Assembly: GCA_022478985.1 (NCBI GenBank)
Contig: JAKSZP010000199.1
Span: forward strand, 1-64,000
DNA: 64,000 nt
DNA from: Massospora cicadina
Lineage: Eukaryota; Entomophthoromycota; Entomophthoromycetes; Entomophthorales; Entomophthoraceae
Reading direction: 5' to 3'
Below are positions 1-11,984 of this stretch, piece after piece (position 1 is the stretch's first letter; each line of letters opens with the position of its first letter). The position numbers and the translations under genes are program-made. Below the pieces are notes generated by a model. The model made no database searches and was not told the origin of the DNA. It was given only the letters and a program-made list of their open reading frames with translations.

Positions 1-904
1 AATTTTCAGGTGAAAACAGCAAAGTTGACGTAGATGGTCCATTGGAAAGGGGAAGAGGCAGCAAACTTATGAGATTTTTTTCCAGAGTTCTGTAAATCCA
101 CTTAACAGTTTCATTGGTCTCTGGAGATATGAGATGGAAAAGACCCCTATAATCACCATAAGCTGGTTCATTTCCGATTTTTATTTCTGAGGTTAGGTTG
201 GCAACATAGCTTATCAGTATAACCTGCAGACACCTGTGTCTGTGAATGATGTGCTATATAATAATCTTAGCTGTGATAACTGCTCCAATATTACATAAGG
301 GCTTAGCTTTGACTCACTTAGTTAAGTGGTCAGTGGTCATATAATGTATTATTGACTGAAATTGCTGACTGGTAGAGGACCAAAAACGTCAATAAAGATG
401 GTGTGCCACGCCCTGTTGGTCATAACCAGTTGGTATGTGATAGAAGCCTTAAGCGGTGTTGCAATTGTAATGCTTGGCCCTTTGTTTTATGTCCTGGAGT
501 CAAACCTCATTGACTCCCAATAGTAGCTCTGTTGGATCAGTTTTAGCTGTTTAACTAGGCCTTTGTGCCAATAATGTGATGAGCTTGCATAATAATCAAA
601 TGTTTTTTAGTGGTGGCAGTGTATAGTTGCCTTCTACTGCCATTATTAATTTTTAAAGTAACCCATTCTGGACTTCAATATTCCTCATTAATCAATCCAA
701 ATAGCATCAAAGAATGGCTTTCTCGTCATCATACTTATGGTATCTCATCCTCTTGAATAATTGATTGGCGTGAGATATCAGTGCAGACACAATGTGTAGC
801 TTTGAAAGTCAATTAGCGTTTTACTTAAATGACCCTAATCAACGCATGACCTCATAGTTATAGTCCTGGAGCTACAACGCTCACCTTGCCAGCCGACCTC
901 CAGT

Positions 905-1145
905 CTCTTCAAGGTTGCATAACCATTATAATGAGCATGGTTGGTAACCACCCAGAACTTAATTCTGTAAATTTAAACGTGGAACTGTTTACAAGAAAAG
1001 ATAATGGCAAAAATATTGCATTCCTTAGCCTTATAATATCTTCCCTGATTGGTAAGGGCATGACTGCAGAAAGCCACTGGGTGCTCCTCTCCATATTCAT
1101 CACGAAGAGAGAGCACAAATCCAATTTTGTTAATGAGGTTGATAA
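905..1145 (-). pseudogene. RNase H domain of gypsy-1 (broken)
   Basis: The minus strand reads as a Ty3/gypsy RNase H: an IGFVLS start, then EEHPVAFCSHAL, then GRYYKAKECNIFAIIFSCKQF, ending near a VVTNHA segment matching the family VxTDHxxL. The usual terminal D is read as N. An in-frame stop follows the KQFHV segment. It lies downstream of the reverse transcriptase in element orientation, as expected. Non-functional. Confidence 0.75.
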
Positions 1146-1329
1146 TGAATCATCGGACTAATACTAAAAGGCTGGTCAAAATTGGGGTAATGTATCACTG
1201 GCGCTTGAGTTAGTGTTGCCTTCAACTCATTGAAAGCAATCTCACATTTGTTGGGACCATAGAAAAGCCACTCCACATCATATTAGGTGAAACAAAGACT
1301 AATCCAGATGAGCGAATCCTTGTAATTAC

Positions 1330-2000
1330 TGGCAGTAGTATCCCACCATACCTAATAATACTTGTAAGCCCACTTGTTCTTGGGGCTTTTCATTTGATTA
1401 ACTGCCTCAAGATTCCAGGGCTGTGGGATTATCCACTGAGTAACAACGATGTGAACCAGTACTCCATCTGAGTCTTAAAAAACTGGCTTTGCTATGCTTA
1501 ATTATAAGTTTACCTTGTCTATTCACTTAAAGATATTGTCCAAATGGGACAGGTGTTGAATAAAAGTGTTCAAAAAGACATTGATATCATTGAGCTATAC
1601 TAGAACACAGCTCATTTTTAATCTCGCAGAATGGTGTCCATGGCTCTTTGGAAGGTGGACGGCGTGTTGCATAACCCTTGGGACATGCATATAGATGGAT
1701 ACAGTCCTTGAGAAATTATGATGGCGCACTTCTCCTGTTCACCTTAGATAGGTTTTTTTATAGTCGCTGATAAGATCCAGAGCTGTAAATCACTTAGCTC
1801 TTCTAAGTCGATTGAAAGTTTCATCTAAATATGGTAAAGACAAAGATTCTTTTTTAGTAATTCTATTTAAGTGATGAAAATCAATAGCTACTTGGTCAAA
1901 ACCATTTTTGTACTTAAAAAAGAGTTCAAGACTGGCCTGGGGAATAGAAGAGGGGCAATCATTTATTGTCATAGTAATTGGGTATGCTCTTTCTGTACAG
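1330..2000 (-). pseudogene. Reverse transcriptase of gypsy-1 (broken)
   Basis: Three blocks appear in the correct order on the minus strand. At 1972-1790 there is a finger/palm block with KNGFDQVAIDFHHLN and LPYLDETFNRL, matching the family motif KDGxxRxCVDYRxLN...PLPxIDxLxxxL. At 1674-1627 there is LCNTPSTFQRAMDTIL, the family GLxNAPATFQRxM motif. At about 1380-1330 there is LLGMVGYYCQ, the thumb FLGLxxYYRxFI motif. The blocks are in different frames and separated by stops. Identification as Ty3/gypsy RT is firm; activity is impossible. Confidence 0.85.
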
Positions 2001-3789
2001 CTTCTTTAATGGATTGACTATGTAGTAGGAGAGAGCGTATAATTGGACATCCCCAGTGTCAATGTGGTTCTTTATACCCTTGACGCACCTTAGATTGTAA
2101 GCCTCAGTAGCAAATATATGCACGTACATTTCAGTAAGGATAAGGCTCGATTACTTTGTTCTTTTAATAGGTCCTCTAGCTGGTCCTAAGCTAAATTGCA
2201 CATGCACAAGGAGCGGCATCAGCTAGGCCAAACTATTAAAGGTCACCAATACCACCAATGTTTAGTATTTTGTCACAGGGCAGTAAGTGAATGTAGGCAA
2301 TCTTCTGCCTTTGGTTACAGTGATCTTCTAAGTGGCTAGATTATCTAAGAGAACACAGATCTCCTGATTCCCAAGGGCGATTAAATCAGGTGCTGCATGG
2401 GGTTCAAGTTAGGTTTCTTCCCATGGCGAGCAAACGTTTCCTAATAACCCAATCAAAAGATTCAGAGTCATACACATGTTTATAACTCTTTTTTCCTCCA
2501 GTAGTAGCTCACAATTGGAGGCAGCACGTAAGTAAGGGAATGCCCTGGTATTAGGATATTATGGGGGAAGGGCCCTACTATGACAATGAGTCTGCTGATA
2601 ATGAATATAAATAATCTGCCAGTATATGTCACATTATTAAAATTAGTTTTATAAGTGAGAGGAACCTGTTCATTAAATAGTAGTAAAGGGGAAAAGTTTA
2701 CTTGAGAATTGCGAAGCCATTTCCCTCATAGTTGTTAACGCTCCATTAAGTTTATGAAGATTCGTGTCAAGTAGAGATCAATAGTTCTAACTAAGTATAA
2801 CTATAGCAGTTGCATTAATTTTTCAGTAATCCAAGTATCATGGGTAAGGCACTATTTGCACCTTCTAAAATGGTGCTAACCAAACCTGAAGTCCCTTAAT
2901 GTTGATAATGGGCCACGTCATGAATAAATTTTAACTTCTTTGAAAATTGTCACAAGATTACGCTAACTGGTGCAACATTATCAACTATTATGTGAATTCA
3001 AAAATTACATACAATTATGTCAATATAGTACAAGCATAGTAGTAATTGTAATTCTCTTTTAATGTGAGAATATCAGGATAATCATTCTAATTGAGCATAT
3101 CTATCCTCTCTTTCACTCTCTAATAAATGGTTATATAAAGAAAAAAGTGGTAGGTCTACTTTAACTCCTTTCAAAAGAGGCGATTCACTAGAATCATATG
3201 GTTTTTTAAATAGTTCTGCTCTGCAAGCTGGGTAGCGTAAGGTTTAGATATAATTCCCTAGCCTTTATTTCAAGTTTGGCTTGCTTACTTTGGATCACTG
3301 CAAGCACTGACTAAAGATAGATTTAGACCAGTTTCTGAGGTAGATAGATGGTTGTTTTATAATAGGGTATCCCATCTCTATTAATAACTTTCTTTTTCAT
3401 GGCCTTCCTCTTTCACTGGCAAATCAATATATGTTATGTTGGAACATTTCTTCAGGACATCTGGAAGAATAGTGTACCTTGGATCACAAAGCAACAAGTA
3501 ACTTTAGAGAGGTTCCGCTGAGGACCCATATTTTCATGCTAGTTATAGCTTATTACTATCAAGTTATTGGCATTACATTGTCAGGGGCTGGCGCAGTAAT
3601 AACGCATCTCAATATCTGGTAGTCCAAAGGTAACCTCAAATCAATTGAGTTTAATCATCACATATGTATCTAAATGCTTAGCCAATTCAGGCAGAAGCAA
3701 AATAGTGGAGCTCAGTATTGTCATGGTTGAACGATTTAATAGTGGGAACCAATGCCAAGGATTAGGCTGGGCGACAGGAGGCCCAGAAG
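2001..3789. other. Decayed interior of gypsy-1, nothing readable
   Basis: No open frame of note and no recognisable motif on either strand. By position it should correspond to the protease and gag-pol junction of gypsy-1, but I cannot support that from sequence. Confidence 0.4.
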
Positions 3790-4041
3790 GTGAAACTTCA
3801 GGCTCTTCCTGACCTTAAGCACACGTTAGACCAACGCTGGGTACAGGCCAAATATGCACAGGTTGAGACTAATGAGGTGCAAAACGCCCAACCCCTCGTG
3901 TTGGCCCAGGCGTTAAAACGGATGATCTACATTATAAACAAAAATGGTTCAATTTTTTTAATTAAAGAACAGGGTTTTGAAACCCATTCAAGTTACAAAA
4001 TTATGAGTTTGGGTAGAACACAGCTACAATCAATCAATTGA
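3790..4041 (+). pseudogene. Unknown coding remnant with a DLxxxLDxRWV motif
   Basis: An 83-codon open stretch inside gypsy-1, on the opposite strand to it. It contains LPDLKHTLDQRWVQAKYAQ. This resembles GDLSNVLDDRWVLVYHE at 4807-5034 and GNLAHVVDKRWVTVLHLK on the minus strand at 37936-38289. I do not recognise the family. Recurrence at three places suggests a retroelement ORF1 domain, which is inference only. Confidence 0.35.
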
Positions 4042-4806
4042 GTGAAGGCAGTTTTGATGTATTCTACCAAATCAGATGAAAGCGTTTACCTATTGGAGTG
4101 TCAAAGCTTGGGCACACTTCTGCAGACTCTTAATTACCCCAACTCATCCTAAATATGTTTTTGCGACCAACACTCCTTGTTGATCGACTTTTCTCACTAA
4201 ATTATCCCCATTTTACCATTTTATTAAAATGATATTTTGAACAATCCTGTGCGCGGACCCCTTTGAGGAGGTCTCACGCTACATTAACCATTCCATTTTA
4301 ACTACAATGAGCTTATCCCCTGGTGCACCATTGGTTCTCCCAGATTCCCTCCAACCTGGGACGTTTATCCCTTCTCTCTTTGTGCACTGCACATATTTTG
4401 AATATTTATATCGCACTTTTTTCTTTAGTTATTATTGGTCCAGCACCCTCTGCTGGGCTCTAATAGCTTTAGTATTAACGTCTAGTTTCCCTGCATTAGC
4501 TCTATGCACCGTGCACAACCACTCTGGAAACGGGAGAGTTATAGACACTCTCTTTACAATATAGTCCTTAGTAGCGTTTTGCATGCAATTTTTAACGTCA
4601 AATTCAGCCATGGCCATGGCTCCCATTAGAAACTGTTCCTTGTGGTAGAAATGGTCAAGGAACTAAGTAATATTCTCATTTCTACAAAATCAAATTGTCA
4701 TGATCTCATCCTTGTGAGTAGCCATTTTTACAGGGCTGCCAATTTCGCAGAGTACTGAATTCTCAAAAAAACATCTTAGTGTAAGTCTAGGGAGCAACCT
4801 CTGTGG

Positions 4807-5034
4807 TTGAACCGGAAGTTATTCCCATTTCAGACCAAGATTGGGAAGAAACTGTCAGCTTTCCTCTTTATCACCCTGGGAGATTTATCCAATGTGTTAG
4901 ATGATAGGTGGGTGTTGGTGTATCATGAAGGTCATGTTGTTTTCCCCTATGAACCACCCATGAGTTGGTATGGATTATACATGGTGTTTGGGAAAGTGGC
5001 GGCTGTCAGGGTTTTCCGCCAGAAGAGGGTTTGA
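4807..5034 (+). pseudogene. Unknown coding remnant, second copy of the DLxxxLDxRWV motif
   Basis: A 75-codon open stretch with a KKLSAFLFITLGDLSNVLDD block running into RWVLVYHEGHVVFP. Similarity to the fragments at 3790-4041 and 37936-38289 is confined to about 15-20 residues around GDLxxVLDxRWV. No zinc finger, signal peptide or membrane segment is visible. It ends in a TGA followed quickly by further stops, so it is a fragment. Function unknown. Confidence 0.35.
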
Positions 5035-6391
5035 CAGTGATTCTCCATCTCAAAATGTTTCAGGCGGTTTGAGTTCTGCTGAGGTAAGTCAATTGGGTTC
5101 TGCTGAGAGAAGATCAACTTATCATTTTCAGGCTTGGGAATTCCCATCCGCTGCAACTCATCATCATCAGTAATTGTGAGCTCATCTCAGATAGGTATGG
5201 GTGCACCAACCCCTTCTCAACTTAGTGGGACCAGCCTTATGTGCTCTGGCCGTGGGCGTCCCTAGTCACCCACCAAATTAAGCAGTGTCAATCCGCTAAT
5301 CAAAATAGAAGTGGAAGGGGAATTTTGGTGGCAAAGTTCAAGCATGAGTCAGCTGGCCATATCATGATTGATCAGTATCATAGTATTTTGGGATGCAAAT
5401 TTGGCGTAATTTATGTTGTGAAATTATTCCTGACATTTCATGTCATTGCTTGGGTCCCCATCTTGATTGGGGAGCTTATAAGGCTGCAGATCCTAACAGG
5501 TTCTGTTATTGCTCCATTTTTCTTCCTTCCCTTCATTTTAGTTTCAATATAATTATTCAAAATGTCCAAATTTATTTGTAAATTTTGAGTTCCACAGGAC
5601 AATTAGTGACAATTAAGTTCAATTATTGAAAATTCAACTGGGTGGTCCTCACGGCTGCCTCCTTCTACTTGCATAGATCAATATGGATGGTTGTACCTCA
5701 GGTAATCTGGCTGAGGTTCTGTACGTTCTTTTATCTGGAAACCCAGGCCGGTATTATTATTATCAGCACGCTCCATGTCACATAGCTACATGGTCCTCGG
5801 CGAGATAAGGCATGATTAAGTGTCAGCTTAGATTGCTTAACAATAGATCATAGTTGTGACCTTTAAAAATCATCAACTCCATGCATTGTCATTCTAAACT
5901 TTATAAAAGACTATACATTTCCATGTTGGCAAAGCTTAGGAAGTTTAAACAAAATAAAATTATAGAAAATACTGGAATGGCATGTTGGAGGCGATAGGTC
6001 TGAACGCAGCCTGTGAATAACCAACATGAGGTCCCAGGTTGCTGGGTTCACTGCAGGGCCTTGCAGCTGACTAGAAGGACCAGTTGATGGGGAAATATCA
6101 ATAGCACAGCTGACATCAATTGCTGGGGTTGGGTTATTTCTGCTTGAGCAGATTCCATTTCAGAAGGGGCTTCCTCAACTGGTCTAATTCTTTCTTGATG
6201 GTGTACTCAGACTCTGCATTGGCACCGTCCATTGTTCAGATCAGTCTCCATTAGTCACTCCCAATTTAATTGTTCTTTTCAAACCTGTTCTGTAAATTCT
6301 TTGAATTGCTTCAAGGTGGTAATCTCATATTGTAGCTATTAGATCAAAAACTGAAGCTCAGTACTATAAGACTTTTAATTTTTTTGGCATT
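5035..6391. other. Decayed sequence without recognisable genes
   Basis: Open stretches of up to about 100 codons occur (for example 5241-5552 plus) but carry no recognisable domain and look like chance frames. The segment 5740-5820 is locally more GC-rich. I cannot assign it to a repeat family. Confidence 0.4.
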
Positions 6392-6628
6392 TCAAAGCTT
6401 TTGATTAAAATGGTAAAGTTCATTGTTGGCCCCTAAGACGTCCTCTAAATCATTAAAAAAAAAGATACAAGCGCTCTTCAGAGCGTCAAAGTCATGATGC
6501 ATGTCTGCCTGTTGGCTCTGGAGTTTATGCAGATCCTCCCAAAGGTTGGTAGTTACCTCAACTGTATTTATGATATGTTGGAGAGCAACTTGCATTTCCT
6601 GATAGGTATACTGTCTAAGCTCTTCCAC
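6392..6628 (-). pseudogene. gag-like coiled-coil remnant of gypsy-1
   Basis: A 78-codon minus-strand segment rich in E, L, Q and H with heptad-like spacing (for example LWEDLHKLQSQQADMHHDF). It lies between the primer-binding site and pol, where gag is expected, and resembles in character the coiled-coil gag stretches of gypsy-4 at 48160-48444. No capsid motif or zinc knuckle is preserved. The gag assignment is from position and composition. Confidence 0.4.
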
Positions 6629-7476
6629 TGAATATTGTTAAACTTCATTATTGCAGAATTTATCGCGTTCCTAGCTTCTACCTGAAATTGATTTACATCA
6701 TGTGCCCAGGATGCAGTAACGCCAAGTTCATTATTATCCTGTAGAATAATTTCAATTAAATTCAGGGTTATCTAATCAATAAGTACATCCAGTCATTAGA
6801 ACTTGATTGCTGAGCTTATGGTTTGAGTTGACGACAAGCCATACATCTCAGAAACTGTTCTAAAGTAGTTTGTGTGAGGAGCGCATTGCATCCACAATTT
6901 GTTGATAACACTGTAAAAATTTCATAAATAATGCATAGTGACAAACAATACTCATTTAGTGATTTTTTATGGTGGGCTGCAGGTATACCATAATATTGCC
7001 CTAGACTTTCAGTGCTGCTCATAAAAACAACACTTGACTTCAATTCATGCCATGGAATTGCTCAGAATCTTGTAATAGTTGACCTTGGTTATCGCCAATA
7101 AAATAAAGTAGTGTATAAATTCATCTAAGTCTTTATTGAATAACCAAAACTCTTTTAGCAGCATTTGACTGATCTGTTGTAACTGCTTTAAAAGAAGGTG
7201 TTGGACATTCTTCTTCTCAGCTTAAGAAAAAGAATGTTGGAGGTATTAGTGTTCCCAAATCTGCCACCATGATTGTCCCATCACCTGCCCAATCTTCAAA
7301 TATTATTGTGGATATCAACTATATGAGTACCCACAGCAAAAAGACCTTAGTGGATTCTTGGTGGAATCCTAACTATCAAAAAAATTTGGTCTATCACAAA
7401 AATTGGCTTAAAAAGGTAATAACTAATAATAGGATTACTCTGACTTCTCAGCCAAATTCAAGAAGTTCAATATCGC

Positions 7477-7851
7477 ATGGATCTGAACCTCTGTGAGGTG
7501 AGAAGATTTTACCCGTTTATGATTGGGTGCAACTTAACAAATCGTTACCACTTGGATCTGAACCCTCCCAAGGTGAGAAGATTTTACCCATTGATGATTG
7601 GGTGCAAATTAACCAATCATTACCATATGAGTCTGACCACAGCTGAGGTGAGAAGATTTTACTTGACGCTGATAGGGTAAAAATTAACCAATCATTACCA
7701 TATGAGTCTGACCACCGCTGAGGCGCAAAGATTTTACTTAATAATGATAGGGTGCAAATTAACCAATCATTACCACCCAAGTCTGACCACCACTGAGGTG
7801 AGAAGATTTTACTCACTGGTGATTAGATACAATTCATCAAATTGTTACCAC
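7477..7851. repeat. 75-bp tandem repeat, five units
   Basis: Five head-to-tail units of exactly 75 bp begin near 7477, 7552, 7627, 7702 and 7777. Each carries a conserved GAGGTGAGAAGATTTTAC block and most an AACCAATCATTACCA block. Because 75 is a multiple of three, the array reads as a 25-residue repeat on the plus strand (core EVRRFY...MIGC.LTN.YH) and on the minus strand (core SKIFSPQ.WSDSYGNDWLICT). The minus reading stays open across the array. It lies just downstream of the gypsy-1 primer-binding site. Whether it was ever translated as part of gag is unknown. Confidence 0.9.
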
Positions 7852-8323
7852 ATGAGTCAGTTTTGCCTCAAAAATTTTATCTTCAATCTGATAGGCCAAA
7901 AACCTATATTTCCTAATTTAGATGACTCAGCTTTATATTCTTTTGCCTCAAATACCAATGGTCTCAAAATTTGAACTAGTTTAAATAGAAAATACTAGTA
8001 TTAAGAAAAAACCTTTTTTGGTTTTGCCCTGCTTAAACAATAAAAAACATAAAAAACTTTAACCAAGCATTATTTGTTACTTTTATTAAAAAGTATAATT
8101 TTCACTTTAAACAAATTATTTGTGGCATCCGTTGGCGGATCCCACAGAAGGTACATGAATTAAAGCATTCATATAGGGTGAGATTAACTCATCCTACTTT
8201 GGCGTGAGCCAGCTGAGAAGGACTAGGTGGGTTGACATTTAAACATGAGAGCTTATTTTTTCCATTTGTTTTATTCTCCAGTGGAAGACTCCATATTTCT
8301 AGTATATAATGATTAAATGGAGC

Positions 8324-8340
8324 CCCTGTAGTGAGCACCA
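8324..8340 (-). promoter_or_regulatory. Primer-binding site of gypsy-1
   Basis: The minus strand reads TGGTGCTCACTACAGGG. It begins with TGG, complementary to a tRNA CCA 3' end. The identical 17-mer occurs on the plus strand at 9756-9772, and a near copy at 63638-63655, both just inside LTRs. This supports a minus-strand element starting here. The priming tRNA cannot be named from this window. Confidence 0.7.
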
Positions 8341-8539
8341 AGATTAGAGAGTGAGACAAGCACTCTATTTTAACAGGTATAGTTCCTTACTAGAACTTCG
8401 TCAATCCTATTTTGTATGCAACACCTCTTTTCCATGATGAGGTAAATTCTGTAGAATATTATACAGAAAAGCAATACAATTTTCAGTATTCTTTCAATTC
8501 TTGGGATAGTAAATCTCTGCTCCAATATTGGTTACCATT

Positions 8540-9754
8540 AAACTAATATAGATTGGGCAAATGACAATACTTTGATAGGATAGAAAGGAGGAGTATCTTA
8601 AGGTATGCTTTAGTTACATAACATTGATTTATTCAGGCTAGAATCATGATTGTTGGGGATTACAATGGTCTTAACTCGTAAAATGAGTACACTGGGTATA
8701 ATCATGTCCATTTAATGGGGATGGTGATCTAAAAGATAGAGATCGCCACATAATGATTCTGTAATAAATAGGAGACCCAAAAATTAGGGTTAATTGTAAG
8801 AGTGGGTTATCAAAAGTCTGATTACGTTTGTTTTCATTTCAAACATCAACATTAAATAGTGATTTATTAAAAGGTGAGTCAACATTTTTGACAACAGAAG
8901 CAATCAAACTTATCATCTAAATATTTCCAGAAAAGCATTTGACTAACTTCAAAAGTTGATCAAACCCCATAAGGCAGGTGCATTAAAGTCCACTTTTGAT
9001 TGAAGTACAAAAAGAGCAGCTTACTATTGAATTGAGTAGCAAAGCAATTACCAGAAGAGGTACTTCCACCCCAGACCCAGAATCAGGTGTTGAGCTAAAG
9101 AACTTTAAACATCCTGGTGCAGGGATGTCCACTGTAAGTCAGAGATCGCAGATTAAAGCATTGAGGAAAGATGGATGCTGCCACTAAGGTGGAAATCAAG
9201 AAGAGACATACTAGGGTTTGTGAAGCCCCTACATTATTTCCAAAACCCACAAGCCAATTATTTGATAATATACATTTATTTTATATTTTGAATTTATACC
9301 AGAAGTATAATTTTTATTTTTATTTTAATTCTGCAAAGAATTTTTTTACCACAGAATCTAAAGTTAATCCTTGTTTTTCACTTAATTTGGGTTTATGGAT
9401 GAGATTGGCATTAACCATTCTGGGATCTAGAAAAAAAACGACACTCATTTATGAGAACGCATTGGATTACTAAGAACGCCAAGGAAGAGTTTGTTCAATG
9501 TTTCTATTGAGTCTCATGTTAATCCAACGTATCAAAAATATGGACAAGCATGTCAACAGGTATACCACCAGCAGGGCAATAAACAGTTCCAATGATCAAG
9601 AGATGCAACATTCAATAGCATCAGAAAAAAAGTTTCGCATTAAGGATGATCATGTCACTTAGGAAGTCGCTTAAAGTCTAGTTTGTATGGGACAGAACCC
9701 TCCTACAGCAAGTCAGCTACCCAAGTTAAGCGAGCAAGGGCTAACGAGATGACT
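8540..9754 (+). repeat. 5' LTR of gypsy-3 (diverged)
   Basis: It shares ordered blocks with 27437-30533: a CCACCCCAGACCCA block (about 9068 versus 27950), GATGCTGCCACTAAGGTGGAAATCAAGAA-like sequence (about 9175 versus 28055), a CACCAGCAGGGCAATAAACA-like block (about 9565 versus 30345), and GCTACCCAAGTTAAG just before the primer-binding site. The left boundary is inferred from the length of the other LTR (about 1.2 kb without its insertion). Open frames inside, such as 8996-9187 and 9171-9473, are LTR sequence and not genes. Confidence 0.65.
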
Positions 9755-9755
9755 G

Positions 9756-9772
9756 TGGTGCTCACTACAGGG
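9756..9772 (+). promoter_or_regulatory. Primer-binding site of gypsy-3
   Basis: TGGTGCTCACTACAGGG lies directly after the 5' LTR end. It is identical on the opposite strand to the gypsy-1 site at 8324-8340. Confidence 0.75.
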
Positions 9773-11309
9773 ATTACCACTAGAACAGAGCGATGAGCTT
9801 AAAGATTCTAAAATAAAGATTTCTGATGAAGAAGATATTGAGGCATAACATGGTGAAAATTACTTTTAACATTTGACGAGATGAAGGAATCATCCATTCA
9901 AGACTATGAATATTAGAACTAGAAGTATTAGATTTACATAATCAACTTAAGCATGTCAAGGAGACCTCTAGAACAGCACGTATTGCATCTATACCAATTG
10001 TGGATGGACCTTCCATGGTGAAAAATATTGAATCTACCATCACAGAGTTTGCATAAAGACTGTTATTCATTGAGAATGAAAATGTAATGAATTTCCACAC
10101 CTTGAATGAACATGGATAGCATTTATAAAAGCATGATTCCCTGCTGTACAATATTGGAAAAATCTGAATGAGTTGAAGGCTCAACTGAGGATTGTACCAG
10201 ACCCTAACTCATTTAATGCAGCTACTCAGTTAGAGACACTTATCTTGGTTACTCAATTGACTGACGCAACAGACTCACATATGAACGCCAAACTTTATCA
10301 AAGATGACTTGAACTTCAAGCCCTACTTTTAAACGATGTATACACCTAGCGAGGTTCCAATTACAGGTTTACTACAGGTTTACAAAAACAGTATGAATGA
10401 CGCAAATAATTGCCAGAAGGCTCATCACGTTTGAGGCTGCTTGAGTTGTTAGGCTCAAGATATTCTCAGTGCAAGTTTGCTCCCTGGATTAACTTGTAAT
10501 GAAGTGAACGTTCTCCTATCATATTATAGAAGCAATAAAGATTTTAAAAACATGAAACAAGACTAACCACTCATAAAGATTGGAAAGAGCAATTCAACTG
10601 CTAGCTACACAACATGTTACTACCTAAAAACGCAACAATTATGGACAGCAGGAACTTTGTACCTACTGACTGCGGCAATGGTGCTAATAAATTTCTTTGT
10701 AAATTGATCCCGCTCTGAAGATGCACATAACCTTAGCTATCAAGGCCGTGATGTCGCTGAAGACCATCAAGGAGGTCTTACTTGATGTCCAAGGGACTTT
10801 AGAATAGAATACAAGGTTCAGGAAAACCTCCTCAACAAATAAGCAAGGATTTCTACATCGCTCATGGCAAGAGCTAGAAACCTAGAGTAAAGACTCCAAA
10901 GCTAGTAGAACAACAGCCTCAGAGAGAATTTACCTGCAATAAATACCATACACTGAACCACTTTTGGTACTCTTTTTTGGTACTCTTGTCCTATGAATGC
11001 CACTAAAAAGAAGAATGTACCTCCTACTAAAGATACCACTAATATAGTGAGCCGGGTGGACCTACGCACCAAAAGGGAATATTCATGAAGACGAAGATGT
11101 AGTCATTGCAAGATACCACACGTTATAGCATCTTGTATGGTGGCTGTACCTGCTTTACTACAAGTAAATGGCATTGACGGAATTAAATCAGATGATACTA
11201 CTTGGCATAGTCCACTCAACCTGTTCATATCAACAACATTAAACAAGAAGGATAGTTTGTGATATCTACCTTCAAGAGCATATAACCATATACCAAGGAT
11301 GCAACCAAG
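9773..11309 (+). pseudogene. gag region of gypsy-3, 5' part
   Basis: It follows the primer-binding site and is riddled with stops. Near 10930-10975 the plus strand reads FTCNKYHTLNHFWY, a damaged CX2CX4HX4C nucleocapsid knuckle. It is cut at 11309 by the gypsy-2 insertion. The sequence resumes at 22550 after the second GCCAC. Confidence 0.55.
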
Positions 11310-11314
11310 GCCAC
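11310..11314. repeat. 5-bp target duplication of gypsy-2 (left)
   Basis: GCCAC here and at 22545-22549 immediately flank the two outer LTR ends. Five bases is the usual Ty3/gypsy duplication size. Confidence 0.75.
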
Positions 11315-11729
11315 TATTGTTACCAAGGGTTTAGACCACTTGTCCCTTTTTCTTTTATAGGCCCAGAAATACGAACTTTCAGGGTGCTGGATTTATATTG
11401 GTTTGCTTTCCTTGACTGGAAAGTCTTTCCTCGGGTTAATGTCCCTAGAATTGTAAATCCTAACTATTATTACTTCCTAAATAAAATAGAGGAAGGGCAA
11501 TTAGTCATAAAAGTGGCGAAAAGCGACTAAAGGTTTTTACTTAGAAAACGTTGTTATGGGAGTTTTGGTCAATCTCTATGCATACTAAGCCAAGATCTAT
11601 TTCTCATTTCCAATTGTATTTGTTTGCCAAATAGATAAGGTTTGAACCCAAATTTTAAGGCTTAAAATTATTTAGGGATTGTCCCCAATATCTAGAAGGC
11701 TGGAATTTTTCAGGGATTATTCTAATAAA
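11315..11729 (-). repeat. 3' LTR of gypsy-2, distal part
   Basis: It aligns end to end with 22042-22458 of the other LTR. Shared landmarks include GGGTTTAGACCACTT, GTCTTTCCTC, CATACTAAGCCAAGATCTAT and TTAAGGCTTAAAATTA. The alignment stops exactly where LINE-1 begins and resumes at 17021-17119. The last 17 bp (11713-11729) are the left target duplication of LINE-1. Confidence 0.9.
11713..11729. repeat. 17-bp target duplication of LINE-1 (left)
   Basis: GGGATTATTCTAATAAA matches 17021-17037 with one mismatch. The uninterrupted LTR near 22446 has a single copy of the corresponding sequence. Confidence 0.9.
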
Positions 11730-11984
11730 TTTAATTTAAATTTAAATTTATTGTGGGGAAAGGCTGACCATGGGATGGACACTTCCAAATATGACTCAGG
11801 AAAGATAAACTTAGTACCAGGGGAGGCACCCCAGAGAAGCGATGCTATCTCTTGTTGCCAGCGGGAACGCCACTTATGGGGAGGGGGAGGGAACGTTTGA
11901 AGGGGCCGTAGCCACTATTGAGCACGTGTGGAGGAAGGGGTCTGATTTGATGAACCAGACTGGGAACCAGGAGGAGACCAGCTG

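Larger units (their letters stand above)
1..8340 (-). mobile_element. gypsy-1: decayed Ty3/gypsy LTR retrotransposon, left end outside window
   Basis: Reading leftward on the minus strand, a primer-binding site (8340-8324) is followed by a gag-like coiled-coil stretch (about 6390-6630), reverse transcriptase (about 2000-1330), RNase H (about 1145-905) and weak integrase-like sequence (about 540-300). This is the Ty3/gypsy order. Every domain is broken by stops and frameshifts, so no intact protein is possible. The 3' LTR lies beyond base 1. The stretch 2000-6390 is mostly unreadable and holds foreign-looking plus-strand fragments at 3790-4041 and 4807-5034. The 5' LTR should start just right of 8340, but its outer edge is not resolved because gypsy-3 begins nearby. 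Confidence 0.75.
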
